A stretch of DNA of 64,000 nt from NCBI GenBank assembly GCA_027490215.1, contig JAIXYO010000029.1, positions 186,001 through 250,000 of the forward strand. Reading direction: 5' to 3'. Position numbers and translations under genes: made by a program. Source of the DNA: Rubrivivax sp. Its GTDB lineage: Bacteria; Pseudomonadota; Gammaproteobacteria; Burkholderiales; Burkholderiaceae_C. Positions 40,320 to 48,528 of this stretch are shown here, piece after piece (position 1 is the stretch's first letter; every line of letters starts with the position of its first letter). The notes beneath the pieces were generated by a model that saw nothing but the letters and a program-made list of their open reading frames with translations, made no database searches and was not told the origin of the DNA.

Positions 40320-41411
40320 CTAGGCGCAGTTCAATAAGTCGAGCCATTGGGAAAGGACACGCTCTGTGCTGTCGGCACTTATCACCATCGCCTGACCTCT
40401 GGAGGCATCTGCAGCACGACGCGCTGGGTTAGTCAAATACTGCCGCAGCCCCTCTTCCATGTTGCCGAGCATGATGGTGCCGTCATAAGGCGCATAGCTC
40501 GGCACAGTATCTGCAACCACCGCGAGGCCTGCGCGCAATGCGGTGACAACGCGGTTGTCGGTCTTGCAGGCCGTGTACTCATTCGATTGCGCTGGAATCA
40601 GAACGATGTGCTGCTGCCGCAACAAACTGTCGAAAGTCCTAGGGTTCCAAGCGATGTATCGGCTCGACGGCAGGGTAGGTGCAATCCATTCCTTGTGGAG
40701 CTTCAGGTTGTCGGTGACGACGGTCAGGTGCAGCGGGTGGGTCTGAGCCAGCTGGGAAATCATCGGCGCGATCCGCGCCAGATCGATCAGTCCAGAAAGC
40801 TTCCTATGCCCCCCGGAAGCACCGAACCATATGAGCCGAGCCACTCCTGCCGGTGCAACGCTGTTCAAGCGAGCGCACTCGCGACTCAACTGCCAGTTGC
40901 TGACGTACCGATGCCACAGTGGAGTCTTGATGATCGAAAGATCGTCTGGCGGGTCTCCAATCACTACGATGCGATCTGCCGTTGGACATTCACGACGGAC
41001 GATCTGAGCCAGCGTATCCGAGGAAGTAACGATCGCATTCGCCATGGCAGCCAGCGCACGCACGTTTTCACATCTATGAAGATGTTTGGGCTTCTGTGAA
41101 GCAGGGATGAAGTGGTTGTCGCAGAGATCGAGAACAAATCGACCTCCGTCCTGCTTGAAACGTTGCAGCCGGAGCAACGTTTCGTCATCGTGTCGCCCGC
41201 TAACCACCACGCAGCGATAACGCTGGACGTCCTCTTCTTTGAACCAATCGATTGCGACGCCTCGTTGTGCCGCCGCACGCATCACGATCGCCGCGCGTAT
41301 GCGCACTCCCGCGTTCCGAAAATCCATCGTCTTCGCCCACCACGCGAAGCGCGGTGCGGCCGAAGCTGAGGCTGGACCTGCAATCAGACCGCTAATATCG
41401 CGATTGCTCAT
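40320..41411 (-). CDS. Glycosyltransferase-like GT-B protein
   Basis: This 363-residue protein has a two-domain Rossmann layout. WFKEEDVQRYRCVVVSGRHDDETL and FVLDLCDNHF are in the first half, and VARLIWFGASGGHRKLSGLIDLARI and an LIPAQSNEYTACKTDNRVVTALRAGLAVV donor-side segment in the second. The last block, in which Lys-x-x-Asn-Arg precedes an Ala-Gly-Leu turn, is seen in GT4-like enzymes of capsule and glycolipid clusters. It differs strongly from the two downstream GT4 genes. Only 16 nt separate it from the Tam41-like gene, so they are co-transcribed. Confidence 0.65.
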   Translation of the reverse strand: MSNRDISGLIAGPASASAAPRFAWWAKTMDFRNAGVRIRAAIVMRAAAQRGVAIDWFKEEDVQRYRCVVVSGRHDDETLLRLQRFKQDGGRFVLDLCDNHFIPASQKPKHLHRCENVRALAAMANAIVTSSDTLAQIVRRECPTADRIVVIGDPPDDLSIIKTPLWHRYVSNWQLSRECARLNSVAPAGVARLIWFGASGGHRKLSGLIDLARIAPMISQLAQTHPLHLTVVTDNLKLHKEWIAPTLPSSRYIAWNPRTFDSLLRQQHIVLIPAQSNEYTACKTDNRVVTALRAGLAVVADTVPSYAPYDGTIMLGNMEEGLRQYLTNPARRAADASRGQAMVISADSTERVLSQWLDLLNCA

Positions 41412-41427
41412 GTGGTTTTCGTCGCCT

Positions 41428-42366
41428 TCAGCGCAATAAGTTCAGCTTGCGCAAGCGCCGGTACAGGCCCGGTGCGGCCAGCAGCGGATGGCGTCGCTGC
41501 CAGGCCGTGGCCTCGGGTCTGACGCCTGAATGGCGCTCCACTTTCCACAGCGCGTAATCCATCGCGCCATCAAAGGTGAATGCAGCCTTCAGCAGCCGCA
41601 ACATGTTCAATGGCTTGCCAAGCCGTCTGCGCACCGCCCAACGGCGCTCGGCGGCAGCACGCGAAGAGGCCGACAACTGCGGCACCAGTTGGCCTTCGAC
41701 GGTGGACTCAAAGGCGATCCCCGCTGACCGCCAGGCCTTGGGCAGCAAGGTCGCATAGCGCTCGGCATCCCGCGCGACCAGGTCGTCGCCGCGAGCACTT
41801 CTTTCGACCCGCAATTCGGCGGCATAGGTGTTGGCGAACAGGGCACGCCAGTACGCCAGCGCGTCACCACGCGCGGGGCCGAGGTCGGCAGCCCATCCCG
41901 AGGCGGTGATCACCGCCTGCCGCACCGCATCGGTCGTGGCCTCACGATCCGCGTCGCTGCGCGCCCAAACGCAGCAACTGGGTTGCGAAAAGCGCGCCCA
42001 TAGGGTGGTGTCGATTGCAGCAGGCAACACGCCGCGGTGGAACTGCGCGACGCTGATCAGCGCGTACTTCGCACGCAACGCCTGACCATCCACCGTGGCC
42101 TCGATGTAGCCAACGTTTGGTGGCAGCAGCCAGTTCGCCAGCGCCGCCAGCCGCGGTCCCGGCCACGCGCTCACGCGGTCGAGCAAGACATAGAAATCGA
42201 GTACGCCGTCCAGACGCGCATCGCGCAGGTTGGACCCATAGAACAGTACTGCTGCAGCCTCACCGTTGGCGCGCTGGGCCAGCTGCACAGCCAGCGCGGT
42301 GACCGCGGGTGGCAACTCGCGCTGCAGTTCCTCAGCAAGGAGGTCGCGCAGCAGCTCTTCGCTCAC
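41428..42366 (-). CDS. Tam41-like putative phosphatidate (lipid) cytidylyltransferase
   Basis: This 312-residue protein starts at a GTG overlapping the stop of the CDP-alcohol phosphotransferase gene (GTGA). LFYGSNLRDARLDGVLDFYVLLDRVSAW matches the nucleotidyltransferase motif of Tam41/Mmp37 (G-S-x...D-x-x-V-x-D-x-x-x-W), and KYALISVAQFHRG matches the family's KYG-ISM-DL block. Tam41 converts phosphatidic acid plus CTP to CDP-diacylglycerol in mitochondria. Here it could activate a lipid phosphate for the neighbouring phosphotransferase. Similarity is judged by eye and is moderate. Confidence 0.5.
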   Translation of the reverse strand: MSEELLRDLLAEELQRELPPAVTALAVQLAQRANGEAAAVLFYGSNLRDARLDGVLDFYVLLDRVSAWPGPRLAALANWLLPPNVGYIEATVDGQALRAKYALISVAQFHRGVLPAAIDTTLWARFSQPSCCVWARSDADREATTDAVRQAVITASGWAADLGPARGDALAYWRALFANTYAAELRVERSARGDDLVARDAERYATLLPKAWRSAGIAFESTVEGQLVPQLSASSRAAAERRWAVRRRLGKPLNMLRLLKAAFTFDGAMDYALWKVERHSGVRPEATAWQRRHPLLAAPGLYRRLRKLNLLR

Positions 42367-43490
42367 ACCGACAACCACGACCGCAGAGGCCCGCGCCGCC
42401 GCGCAAAGGCCGCCTGCACGATGCGCAGCGCATGGATGACCAGACAGATCGCTGTCCACCACGCGACCACGAGGATGCCGATATCGGGACGCCCGGCCAG
42501 CAGGGACGCGCTCAGGATCAGCAGGTTGGGATTGCGCCGTGCGGTGTAGAGGCGCAGCCAGCTGTCGAAGCGCTGCCAGACGTGCATGTCCATCTTGAAA
42601 CAGGCCATGAAGATGCCTTCCTCGATGCGCTGCAGCACGTAGCCGCCGACGATCACCGTCAGCACCAGACCGGTTTGGGTCAAGCTGAACCCCGCGGCCG
42701 GCAGACCGACGATCCACGCCCACCACCAGAACGGCGGGTGGATCAGGTCGATCGAGTGATCGAACACATTGCCCCAGCGGGTCGAGGTCAGCGTCACCCG
42801 GGCGAGCTTGCCGTCGACGGTGTCGAGGAAGGTCATGACCCAGGCCGCCAGCATGCCCCAGCCATAGTGGCCGGTCCAGAACAGCCACATGGCCACGAAG
42901 ACCAACACCAGGCTGGCCGAGGTGACCTGGTTCGGCGAAATGCCGTTGTTGGCGCACCACCGCGTCACGGCCCGCGCAGGGGCGGGCCAGACGTGCAGCG
43001 TGACCACATCGGTGACGCCCTTGTAGGAGCCCGCGAAGATGCGCTTTTCGATGGCTGGCAGTTCGGCTGCCGTCAGGGGCATCAGGTACGGTGGCTCGCG
43101 CTTGCGCAAGACATCGTTGTAGCCGTCGGTCAACTGCTCCGGCGTCACGAGGCGAGCGGCGGCGGGTGCGCGCCGATCGGCCAGCATCGATGACGCCTCG
43201 GACGCCGGCAGTGACGCAGCCGACAAGCTCATTGCGATGACGCCACCGTCCGGCGCGGTCAGCGCCAGGTCTTCATCGGCCGAGGCGAGGCTGCGCACGA
43301 AGGCGTCGTCGTAGACCCAGTCGGCACGCAGCAGGACCAGCCGTTGCGCATCGCAAACATCAGCCTTGGCCTGGGCGCGTGCGAGCTGACGTTGCAGCCG
43401 CTGTGTCGAGGTGAGGCCCCACAAGCGCAGCGGCGAATCACCGACGACGATGCCGGCAGTCCGGCGCTCTGGCGTTGGTGCGGCGCTCAA
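42363..43490 (-). CDS. CDP-alcohol phosphotransferase with degenerate nucleotidyltransferase-like N-terminus
   Basis: This 375-residue protein has two parts. The N-terminal 130 or so residues resemble a worn nucleotidyltransferase domain (VLLRADWVYDDAFVRSL). The C-terminal half has six helices and the CDP-alcohol phosphatidyltransferase motif DTVDGKLARVTLTSTRWGNV followed by FDHSIDLIHPP (D-G-x2-A-R-x8-G-x3-D-x3-D). Inositol-phosphate cytidylyltransferase/DIPP synthases of thermophiles have a similar two-part plan. It probably joins a CDP-activated group to a phosphorylated lipid or alcohol. The start is a TTG at 43488-43490; no better start is present. It heads the minus-strand lipid/glycosyltransferase block. 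Confidence 0.82.
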   Translation of the reverse strand: MSAAPTPERRTAGIVVGDSPLRLWGLTSTQRLQRQLARAQAKADVCDAQRLVLLRADWVYDDAFVRSLASADEDLALTAPDGGVIAMSLSAASLPASEASSMLADRRAPAAARLVTPEQLTDGYNDVLRKREPPYLMPLTAAELPAIEKRIFAGSYKGVTDVVTLHVWPAPARAVTRWCANNGISPNQVTSASLVLVFVAMWLFWTGHYGWGMLAAWVMTFLDTVDGKLARVTLTSTRWGNVFDHSIDLIHPPFWWWAWIVGLPAAGFSLTQTGLVLTVIVGGYVLQRIEEGIFMACFKMDMHVWQRFDSWLRLYTARRNPNLLILSASLLAGRPDIGILVVAWWTAICLVIHALRIVQAAFARRRGPLRSWLSV

Positions 43491-43600
43491 GAGCAGAGCC
43501 CGTTGCCCGGTGGCGAAAATTCTTTTGGCATCATCGGAGGGTGAATTCTCAAGGCGTGGACATCGCGACAGCGAGTCAAATCAGCAGCCGCGCATTATCG
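43491..43600. promoter_or_regulatory. Divergent promoter region of the lipid cluster
   Basis: This 110-nt interval separates the minus-strand block (CDP-alcohol phosphotransferase onward) from the plus-strand block (metallophosphoesterase onward), so it must carry both promoters. A GGAGG followed by GTG (43541) is an alternative start context for the metallophosphoesterase, in frame with the called ATG. Confidence 0.45.
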
Positions 43601-44524
43601 ATGAGCGATTTGACGCTCGCCCACATCTCCGACCTGCACCTGCCCTTCGAGCCGCATCTGAGCTGGCGCCAGCGGTTCTCGAAGCGGCAGCTCAGCGTCT
43701 GGTCCTGGCAGAAGCGCCACGCAGTGCAAAGCGGTGAGGTCCTCGCCGCGCTCGCTCAGGACCTGCGCGATCACGCGGTGAATCATGTGCTGGTCACGGG
43801 CGACATCACCAATTTCTCGCTGCCGGGCGAATTCCGGCGGGCCGCCGAGTGGTTGTCGGCGCTGGTGCCGGCTGATCGGATCAGCCTGGTTCCCGGCAAC
43901 CACGACGCGCTGGTGCCCGTGCCGGCCGCCGAAGGCCTCGGCCTGTGGGACCGCTGGACGCGGCTGCAAGATGACTGGCCATTTGTGCATCGGGTGGACG
44001 AGGTGTCGCTCATCGGCTTGAATTCGGCGTTGCCGACCCCGCCGCTGCTGGCGCGCGGCCGCCTGGGTGCCGCGCAGCTCGCACGCCTCGAACAGGCACT
44101 TCGTGCCGAAGGTGACGCCGCACAGGTGCGCATCGTGATGCTTCACCATCCCGCGGCAGCAGGGGCCATCGGCTGGCGCAAGGCTCTGGCTGATGGCAGC
44201 GACTTGCGCGCGGTGCTCCGGCGTACCGGGGCTGAGCTGGTCTTGCACGGACACGCTCGGAGCGCGAGGCTGGACACGATCGCGGGGCCGAGCGGGTCCA
44301 TTCCTTGCCTGTGCGTCCCGTCGTCCACGGCGCTGCCCAATCCGCAGGACGAGGGCGCACGATGGCATCGGCTGCGACTGGTCGGCAGTGCTGGCGAGCG
44401 CGGCATCGAAGTCACGGTGCGGCGATGGTCGGTCTCGGACCAGGCATTCAAGACAGACAGCGTCTACGAGCTGCGCCTGCCGCAAATGCGCCCCGGGCAT
44501 GCAAGCGATAATCGATTGGTCTGA
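43601..44524 (+). CDS. Calcineurin-like metallophosphoesterase
   Basis: This 307-residue protein shows all the metallophosphoesterase blocks in order: ISDLHLPF (D-x-H), VTGDITNF (GD), VPGNHDALV (GNHD), VMLHHPAA (H) and LHGHARSA (GH). It is of the CpdA/YkuE type. In this cluster it may dephosphorylate a lipid phosphate or a pyrophosphate by-product, but the sequence does not tell. A GTG at 43541 would extend it by 20 residues. It leads the plus-strand run HIT, permeases, phosphotransferase, ceramide-synthase-like. Confidence 0.82.
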   Translation: MSDLTLAHISDLHLPFEPHLSWRQRFSKRQLSVWSWQKRHAVQSGEVLAALAQDLRDHAVNHVLVTGDITNFSLPGEFRRAAEWLSALVPADRISLVPGNHDALVPVPAAEGLGLWDRWTRLQDDWPFVHRVDEVSLIGLNSALPTPPLLARGRLGAAQLARLEQALRAEGDAAQVRIVMLHHPAAAGAIGWRKALADGSDLRAVLRRTGAELVLHGHARSARLDTIAGPSGSIPCLCVPSSTALPNPQDEGARWHRLRLVGSAGERGIEVTVRRWSVSDQAFKTDSVYELRLPQMRPGHASDNRLV

Positions 44525-44543
44525 GAAAAGAGCTGAATCGACC

Positions 44544-45002
44544 ATGGCTGACGCTGCACCCAAGACGGCCACCGAGATCAAGTTCGGTGACCCGGCCTCA
44601 CGAATCGCTCAGACGGATCACTGGACGGTGCTGCTGCGTCCGAAGCAGCCCGCTCTGGGGTCGCTGGTGCTGATCTGCCGTGAGCCGGTGCGTGCGTTCT
44701 CCGATGTGAGTCCGCAAGCCTATGCCGACATGCGAGCGGTGATACGCCGCATCGAAGGCGCGCTGCGCGATGTGGTGCGCTACGAGCGGATCAATTACCT
44801 GATGTTGATGATGGTCGACCCGGACGTGCACTTTCACGTGATCCCGCGCTACGAAGGCTCGCGCCGGTTCGGCAACACCGACTTCCCGGACGCTGGCTGG
44901 CCCGGCCCGCCGATGCTCGATGCCGCGGTGGCACCCGATGCCATCACGAGCGACGCGCTGCTGGCGCAGTTGCGAGACGCCTGGCTGCGGCAAACGGGCT
45001 GA
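44544..45002 (+). CDS. HIT-family protein with altered histidine triad
   Basis: This 152-residue HIT-fold protein has a LLRPKQPALGSLVLICREPV strand region and the active-site segment DVHFHVIPRY. In HIT hydrolases this reads H-x-H-x-H; here the first position is Asp94, with His96 and His98 kept. HIT proteins hydrolyse or transfer nucleotides at phosphate groups. With cytidylyl-transfer enzymes nearby, cleavage of a CDP/CMP intermediate is imaginable. It ends 4 nt before the first permease gene, so they are surely co-transcribed. Confidence 0.78.
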   Translation: MADAAPKTATEIKFGDPASRIAQTDHWTVLLRPKQPALGSLVLICREPVRAFSDVSPQAYADMRAVIRRIEGALRDVVRYERINYLMLMMVDPDVHFHVIPRYEGSRRFGNTDFPDAGWPGPPMLDAAVAPDAITSDALLAQLRDAWLRQTG

Positions 45003-45006
45003 GACC

Positions 45007-46212
45007 TTGCGTCCCTGGTTCGCTTTCGACCGACTCGACCGCTACGCGCTGCGCCTCATAGCCGGTCCGCTGGCGCTGTCTTTGTTGGCGCTGCTTCTCG
45101 CACAGTTGCTCGAACGCCTGCTGCGCTTGTTCGATCTGGCGGCCTCCGCCGGTGCCCCACCATCGATCGTGCTGGTGATGGCGGCCACGCTGGTACCACA
45201 CTACCTGGGTCTGGCGCTGCCGATGGCCTTCACGGCCGCGATCTTCATGGCCGCCGCCCGCATGTGCGATGACAACGAGCTCGATGTGATGCTGGTCACC
45301 GGCCGGTCGATCGCCCGCGTCACCGCGCCCTATTTCGTGCTGGCCGTGCTGCTGGCCATGTTCAGCCTGTATCTCTACGGCCAGTTGCAGCCGCTGGCGC
45401 GCTACGGCTACAACGTGGTGGTGAACCGGGTGCTGCAGACCGGCTGGGATTCGCGGGTAGAGGAAAACCGGTTCGTCGACATCGGGAACGGGGTGACATT
45501 CACCGCCGATGTGATCGAGCCCGATGGCAAGAACCTGCGCGGCGTCTTCATGGAGCGACGCGGCGCCCACGGCGAAGACGTGCTGACAGCCTCGCGCGGC
45601 AGACTCGTCCCAACACCAGACGGGCTGCGGATGCGTTTCGAAGACGGACTGGTCCTGCGAGTAAGCGAAGGCACCAAGGAAGTTGGCGCGGCCGTCTCGC
45701 TGTCTCGTTTCGTGCAGGGCGCGACCGACCGGGATGTCTCACCCAAGGCAGAACCGCTGGCCGAGCGCGGCGGGTCGGTGCGAGAGCTGACGCTGCCCGA
45801 GTTGTGGCACACCATGCACCAGGACGGCTATCAGACCAAGCCCGCGGCCGAGTTTCACAGCCGCTTGGCACGCTCACTCATCTTCCCGTTTCTTCCCCTT
45901 TTGGCACTGCCGCTGGGGATGGCGTCCAAACGGGGCCGCCGTACGCCCGGCGTTGTGTTTGCCACAGTGGCTTTGCTGGGACTCGATCACGCACTTCAGC
46001 TCGGCGCCAGCCTGGGCCAATCGGGCCGCCTGCCGCCCGCTGCGGCGGTGTGGACGCCTTTCGTCGTGTTCGCCCTGATGAGCTTCTGGATCTTCCGCCG
46101 CAGCCTCGCGTGGCCGGGAGACAACCCCGTATTGCGTGCGGTGATGGCGATCGAAGCGCTGATCGACCGCACCCGAACCCGGGCGCACCGACGCGCGCCA
46201 AGCGCGTCATGA
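45007..46212 (+). CDS. LptF-like permease (YjgP/YjgQ family)
   Basis: This 401-residue inner-membrane protein has the LptF/LptG plan. There are three N-terminal transmembrane helices (RYALRLIAGPLALSLLALLL; ATLVPHYLGLALPMAFTAAIFM; APYFVLAVLLAMFSLYLYGQL). A periplasmic beta-jellyroll runs from about 125 to 260. Three C-terminal helices follow (LIFPFLPLLALPLGMAS, with RTPGVVFATVALLGLDHAL). LptF and LptG hold LPS for transfer to LptC and the periplasmic bridge. Start TTG 45007 lies 4 nt after the HIT gene. Canonical lptFG usually sits elsewhere in these bacteria, so this is probably a paralogue devoted to another lipid. Confidence 0.85.
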   Translation: MRPWFAFDRLDRYALRLIAGPLALSLLALLLAQLLERLLRLFDLAASAGAPPSIVLVMAATLVPHYLGLALPMAFTAAIFMAAARMCDDNELDVMLVTGRSIARVTAPYFVLAVLLAMFSLYLYGQLQPLARYGYNVVVNRVLQTGWDSRVEENRFVDIGNGVTFTADVIEPDGKNLRGVFMERRGAHGEDVLTASRGRLVPTPDGLRMRFEDGLVLRVSEGTKEVGAAVSLSRFVQGATDRDVSPKAEPLAERGGSVRELTLPELWHTMHQDGYQTKPAAEFHSRLARSLIFPFLPLLALPLGMASKRGRRTPGVVFATVALLGLDHALQLGASLGQSGRLPPAAAVWTPFVVFALMSFWIFRRSLAWPGDNPVLRAVMAIEALIDRTRTRAHRRAPSAS

Positions 46213-46256
46213 ACACGCGGCGATCGTCAGCCAGCGCACTCCGGGGTTCCCGATGA
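46209..46256 (+). CDS. 15-codon micro-ORF bridging the two permease genes
   Basis: ATG 46209 overlaps the stop of the first permease gene (ATGA), and its own TGA 46254-46256 overlaps the ATG of the second (ATGA again). The peptide would be MNTRRSSASALRGSR. Double 4-nt overlaps suggest that it passes ribosomes from one gene to the next across the 40-nt gap, rather than encoding a functional peptide. It could also be chance. Confidence 0.35.
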   Translation: MNTRRSSASALRGSR

Positions 46257-47317
46257 TCGGCACGATGCAGGCGTACCTGTGCCGCCGCGTCGGGACACAA
46301 ATCCTGGCACTGCTGGCGGTGTTGACGGCCATGATGCAGGTGCTCGAACTGCTCGATGTCACCACCGACATCTTCGAACGCGGACAGGGCTTCGGCGGCC
46401 TGCTCTATTACGCGATGCTGCGCCTGCCGGCCGAGTTGGGGCTGGCCCTGCCCTTGGCGGTCCTGCTGGGAACAATGACCTCGCTGAATGCGATGGCACG
46501 CACGCTGGAGATCTCGGCCATGCGCGCCTGCGGCATCAGCTTCATGCGCATGCTCGTCTATCTGCTGCCCGTGCTGCTGGTCTTCACGATGTTGCAGGTG
46601 GCCCTGGTGCAAGCGGTACTGCCGCGCGCCGAGATCGCCTTGAAACAGTGGTGGAACGCGAGCACGCCTGCAGAGGAGGTCAAGAAGCCGTTGTGGGCGA
46701 ACACCCGCGGTGGGCTGGTGTCGATCGACAGCATCAGCCCGGACGGGATGCAGTTGAAGGGCATCCGCGTCTACGCAAGCGAGGCGGGGCTGCTGACCTC
46801 GCGCCTGCGAGCCGCTCGCGCGCAGTGGGATGGTCAGGCATGGCAATTGGAAGACGTGACAGAACTGCGCGTCGAGCCGTCTGGTGTGCGGCGGATTCAC
46901 GACGAGTCCCTGGTCTGGCAGACCAATCTGCACCCCGAAGAAGTGCTGCGCCTCGGCGTGGCCCGACCGTACCTCTCCACTATCATGCTGGCCGATGTGA
47001 TCGTGGGTTCGCGCGTGGGATCACAACCCCTGAGCTACTACCAAACCGCCTTGTACCGATCATTCGCAGCGCCGCTTGTGGTGTTCATCATGTTGCTGCT
47101 GGCACTGCCGACGGCTGCCACACTCACCCGCGGCGGCGGAGGCGGAAGTGCCATGTTGATTGCCTTGTCGCTGGGTCTGGCGTTCTTGCTGTTCGACGGC
47201 ATCGTGGCTTCGCTGGGTGCCAGCGGTCAGCTTCCACCACTGGTCACGGCGGTCGCGGCACCACTGCTGTTCATCTCGATTGGCTTGTGGCGCCTGCGAG
47301 CCTGCGAGCGACCATGA
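46253..47317 (+). CDS. LptG-like permease (YjgP/YjgQ family)
   Basis: This 354-residue protein is the second member of the pair. The N-terminal MQAYLCRRVGTQILALLAVLTA helix, MLRLPAELGLALPLAVLLGTMTSLNAMARTLEI and SAMRACGISFMRML are classic LptG blocks, including the ELxAMRAxG-like turn. A periplasmic jellyroll follows at about 130-250. The C-terminal helices contain FAAPLVVFIMLLLALPTAA. Its stop overlaps the start of the second CDP-alcohol phosphotransferase. The pair would need LptB/LptC-type partners, which are not in the window. Confidence 0.85.
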   Translation: MIGTMQAYLCRRVGTQILALLAVLTAMMQVLELLDVTTDIFERGQGFGGLLYYAMLRLPAELGLALPLAVLLGTMTSLNAMARTLEISAMRACGISFMRMLVYLLPVLLVFTMLQVALVQAVLPRAEIALKQWWNASTPAEEVKKPLWANTRGGLVSIDSISPDGMQLKGIRVYASEAGLLTSRLRAARAQWDGQAWQLEDVTELRVEPSGVRRIHDESLVWQTNLHPEEVLRLGVARPYLSTIMLADVIVGSRVGSQPLSYYQTALYRSFAAPLVVFIMLLLALPTAATLTRGGGGGSAMLIALSLGLAFLLFDGIVASLGASGQLPPLVTAVAAPLLFISIGLWRLRACERP

Positions 47318-48528
47318 GGCTGTGGATCGACACTGCCAGCACGGCGCAAGCCCAAGCGCTGTTTGGCTTGCCATCTCTCGAGCGCTTGAGACGCAGTGTC
47401 GACAAGCGCATCCCTGCGCGATCCGTGTGCTTGTCTGGTGGACAGTTGACGCCATCGGCCTGGCCTGAAGCCACGATCGACGCCGACACGGCACCCCTCG
47501 GCAGCCGCCTGCGCCGCGCATTGGCCGACGGCCCGCTGGTGGTGCTCGATGGCAGCAACGTGATCGATCCGCGGCTGATCGACTTCCTGCTGGCTACCGA
47601 TGACACGCCCTCGTGCCTGGCAGCGCGGGGAGACGGGAAGGAGCGAGCGGTGGTGCTTTTGCTGCAGCCCGAACTGCTGGAGGCCATCCCTGTCGGGGCA
47701 GCAAACCTCTGCGAAGTGGCGGATGCACTGGTCGCAGCAGCGCGCATCGCGCCACTCGATGAGGCCAAGTTTCCCGCGTACATCAACAAGCTGCGGCGCA
47801 CTTTGCCTTATTGGCTTTATGCGGTGCACGACGCCGATGCGCGCCAGCGGCTGCAACGCCAGATGTTCTGGGACAACTACAAGGGTTCAACCGATTTGTT
47901 GACCCGCTACGTCTACCCGCCACTCGTGTGGCCGCTGGTGCGCCTGTGCGTGTGGCTGCGCATCCATCCCAACACGGTGACGGTCCTTTCGATCCTGCTG
48001 GCCATCGCCGTGGTGCCGCTGTTCATGAACAGCCACTTTCTGTACGGCTTCCTGTGTGCCTACGCCATGAGCGTGCTCGACAGCGTCGACGGCAAGCTGG
48101 CACGACTGACCTTGACCGATTCGAAGATCGGCAACGCGATGGACCACGGAACGGACATCGTGCATCCACCCTTCTGGTACTTTGCGTTTGCCTGGGGTCT
48201 GGGCGCACAGACGACAAGCGACCCTCTGTACCAGGCCGCGATCTGGTTGACCGTGTTTTACATCGCTGATCGGATCGTTCTTGGCGTCGCCAAGTATCGC
48301 CTTGGCTTCGCGCTCCATGCCGCAACTCGACTCGATGCATGGGTGCGCAGTTTCATCGCGCGACGCAACATCACCATGTCCATCATGGCACTCAGCGTGC
48401 TGGTGGGCGAAGGCCCCATGGGCCTTTACATCATCACAGCATGGCAGGGCCTGACGTTTTTCTGGCACAGCGCCCGCACGCTGTGGCTGGGCTTCCTTGC
48501 ACCCCATAAAGCAAGGCCAGTGGCATGA
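47314..48528 (+). CDS. CDP-alcohol phosphotransferase with nucleotidyltransferase-like N-terminus (second copy)
   Basis: This 404-residue protein is built like the 42363-43490 product. An N-terminal 170-residue part carries remnants of a nucleotidyltransferase fold (LADGPLVVLDGSNVIDPRLIDFLL). The membrane half has the DSVDGKLARLTLTDSKIGNA...MDHGTD motif and a further IARRNITMSIMALSV segment shared with the other copy (TARRNPNLLILSASL). Two copies in one cluster suggest two head-group transfers or two different acceptors. ATG 47314 overlaps the permease stop, and the end overlaps the ceramide-synthase-like gene. Confidence 0.83.
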   Translation: MRLWIDTASTAQAQALFGLPSLERLRRSVDKRIPARSVCLSGGQLTPSAWPEATIDADTAPLGSRLRRALADGPLVVLDGSNVIDPRLIDFLLATDDTPSCLAARGDGKERAVVLLLQPELLEAIPVGAANLCEVADALVAAARIAPLDEAKFPAYINKLRRTLPYWLYAVHDADARQRLQRQMFWDNYKGSTDLLTRYVYPPLVWPLVRLCVWLRIHPNTVTVLSILLAIAVVPLFMNSHFLYGFLCAYAMSVLDSVDGKLARLTLTDSKIGNAMDHGTDIVHPPFWYFAFAWGLGAQTTSDPLYQAAIWLTVFYIADRIVLGVAKYRLGFALHAATRLDAWVRSFIARRNITMSIMALSVLVGEGPMGLYIITAWQGLTFFWHSARTLWLGFLAPHKARPVA

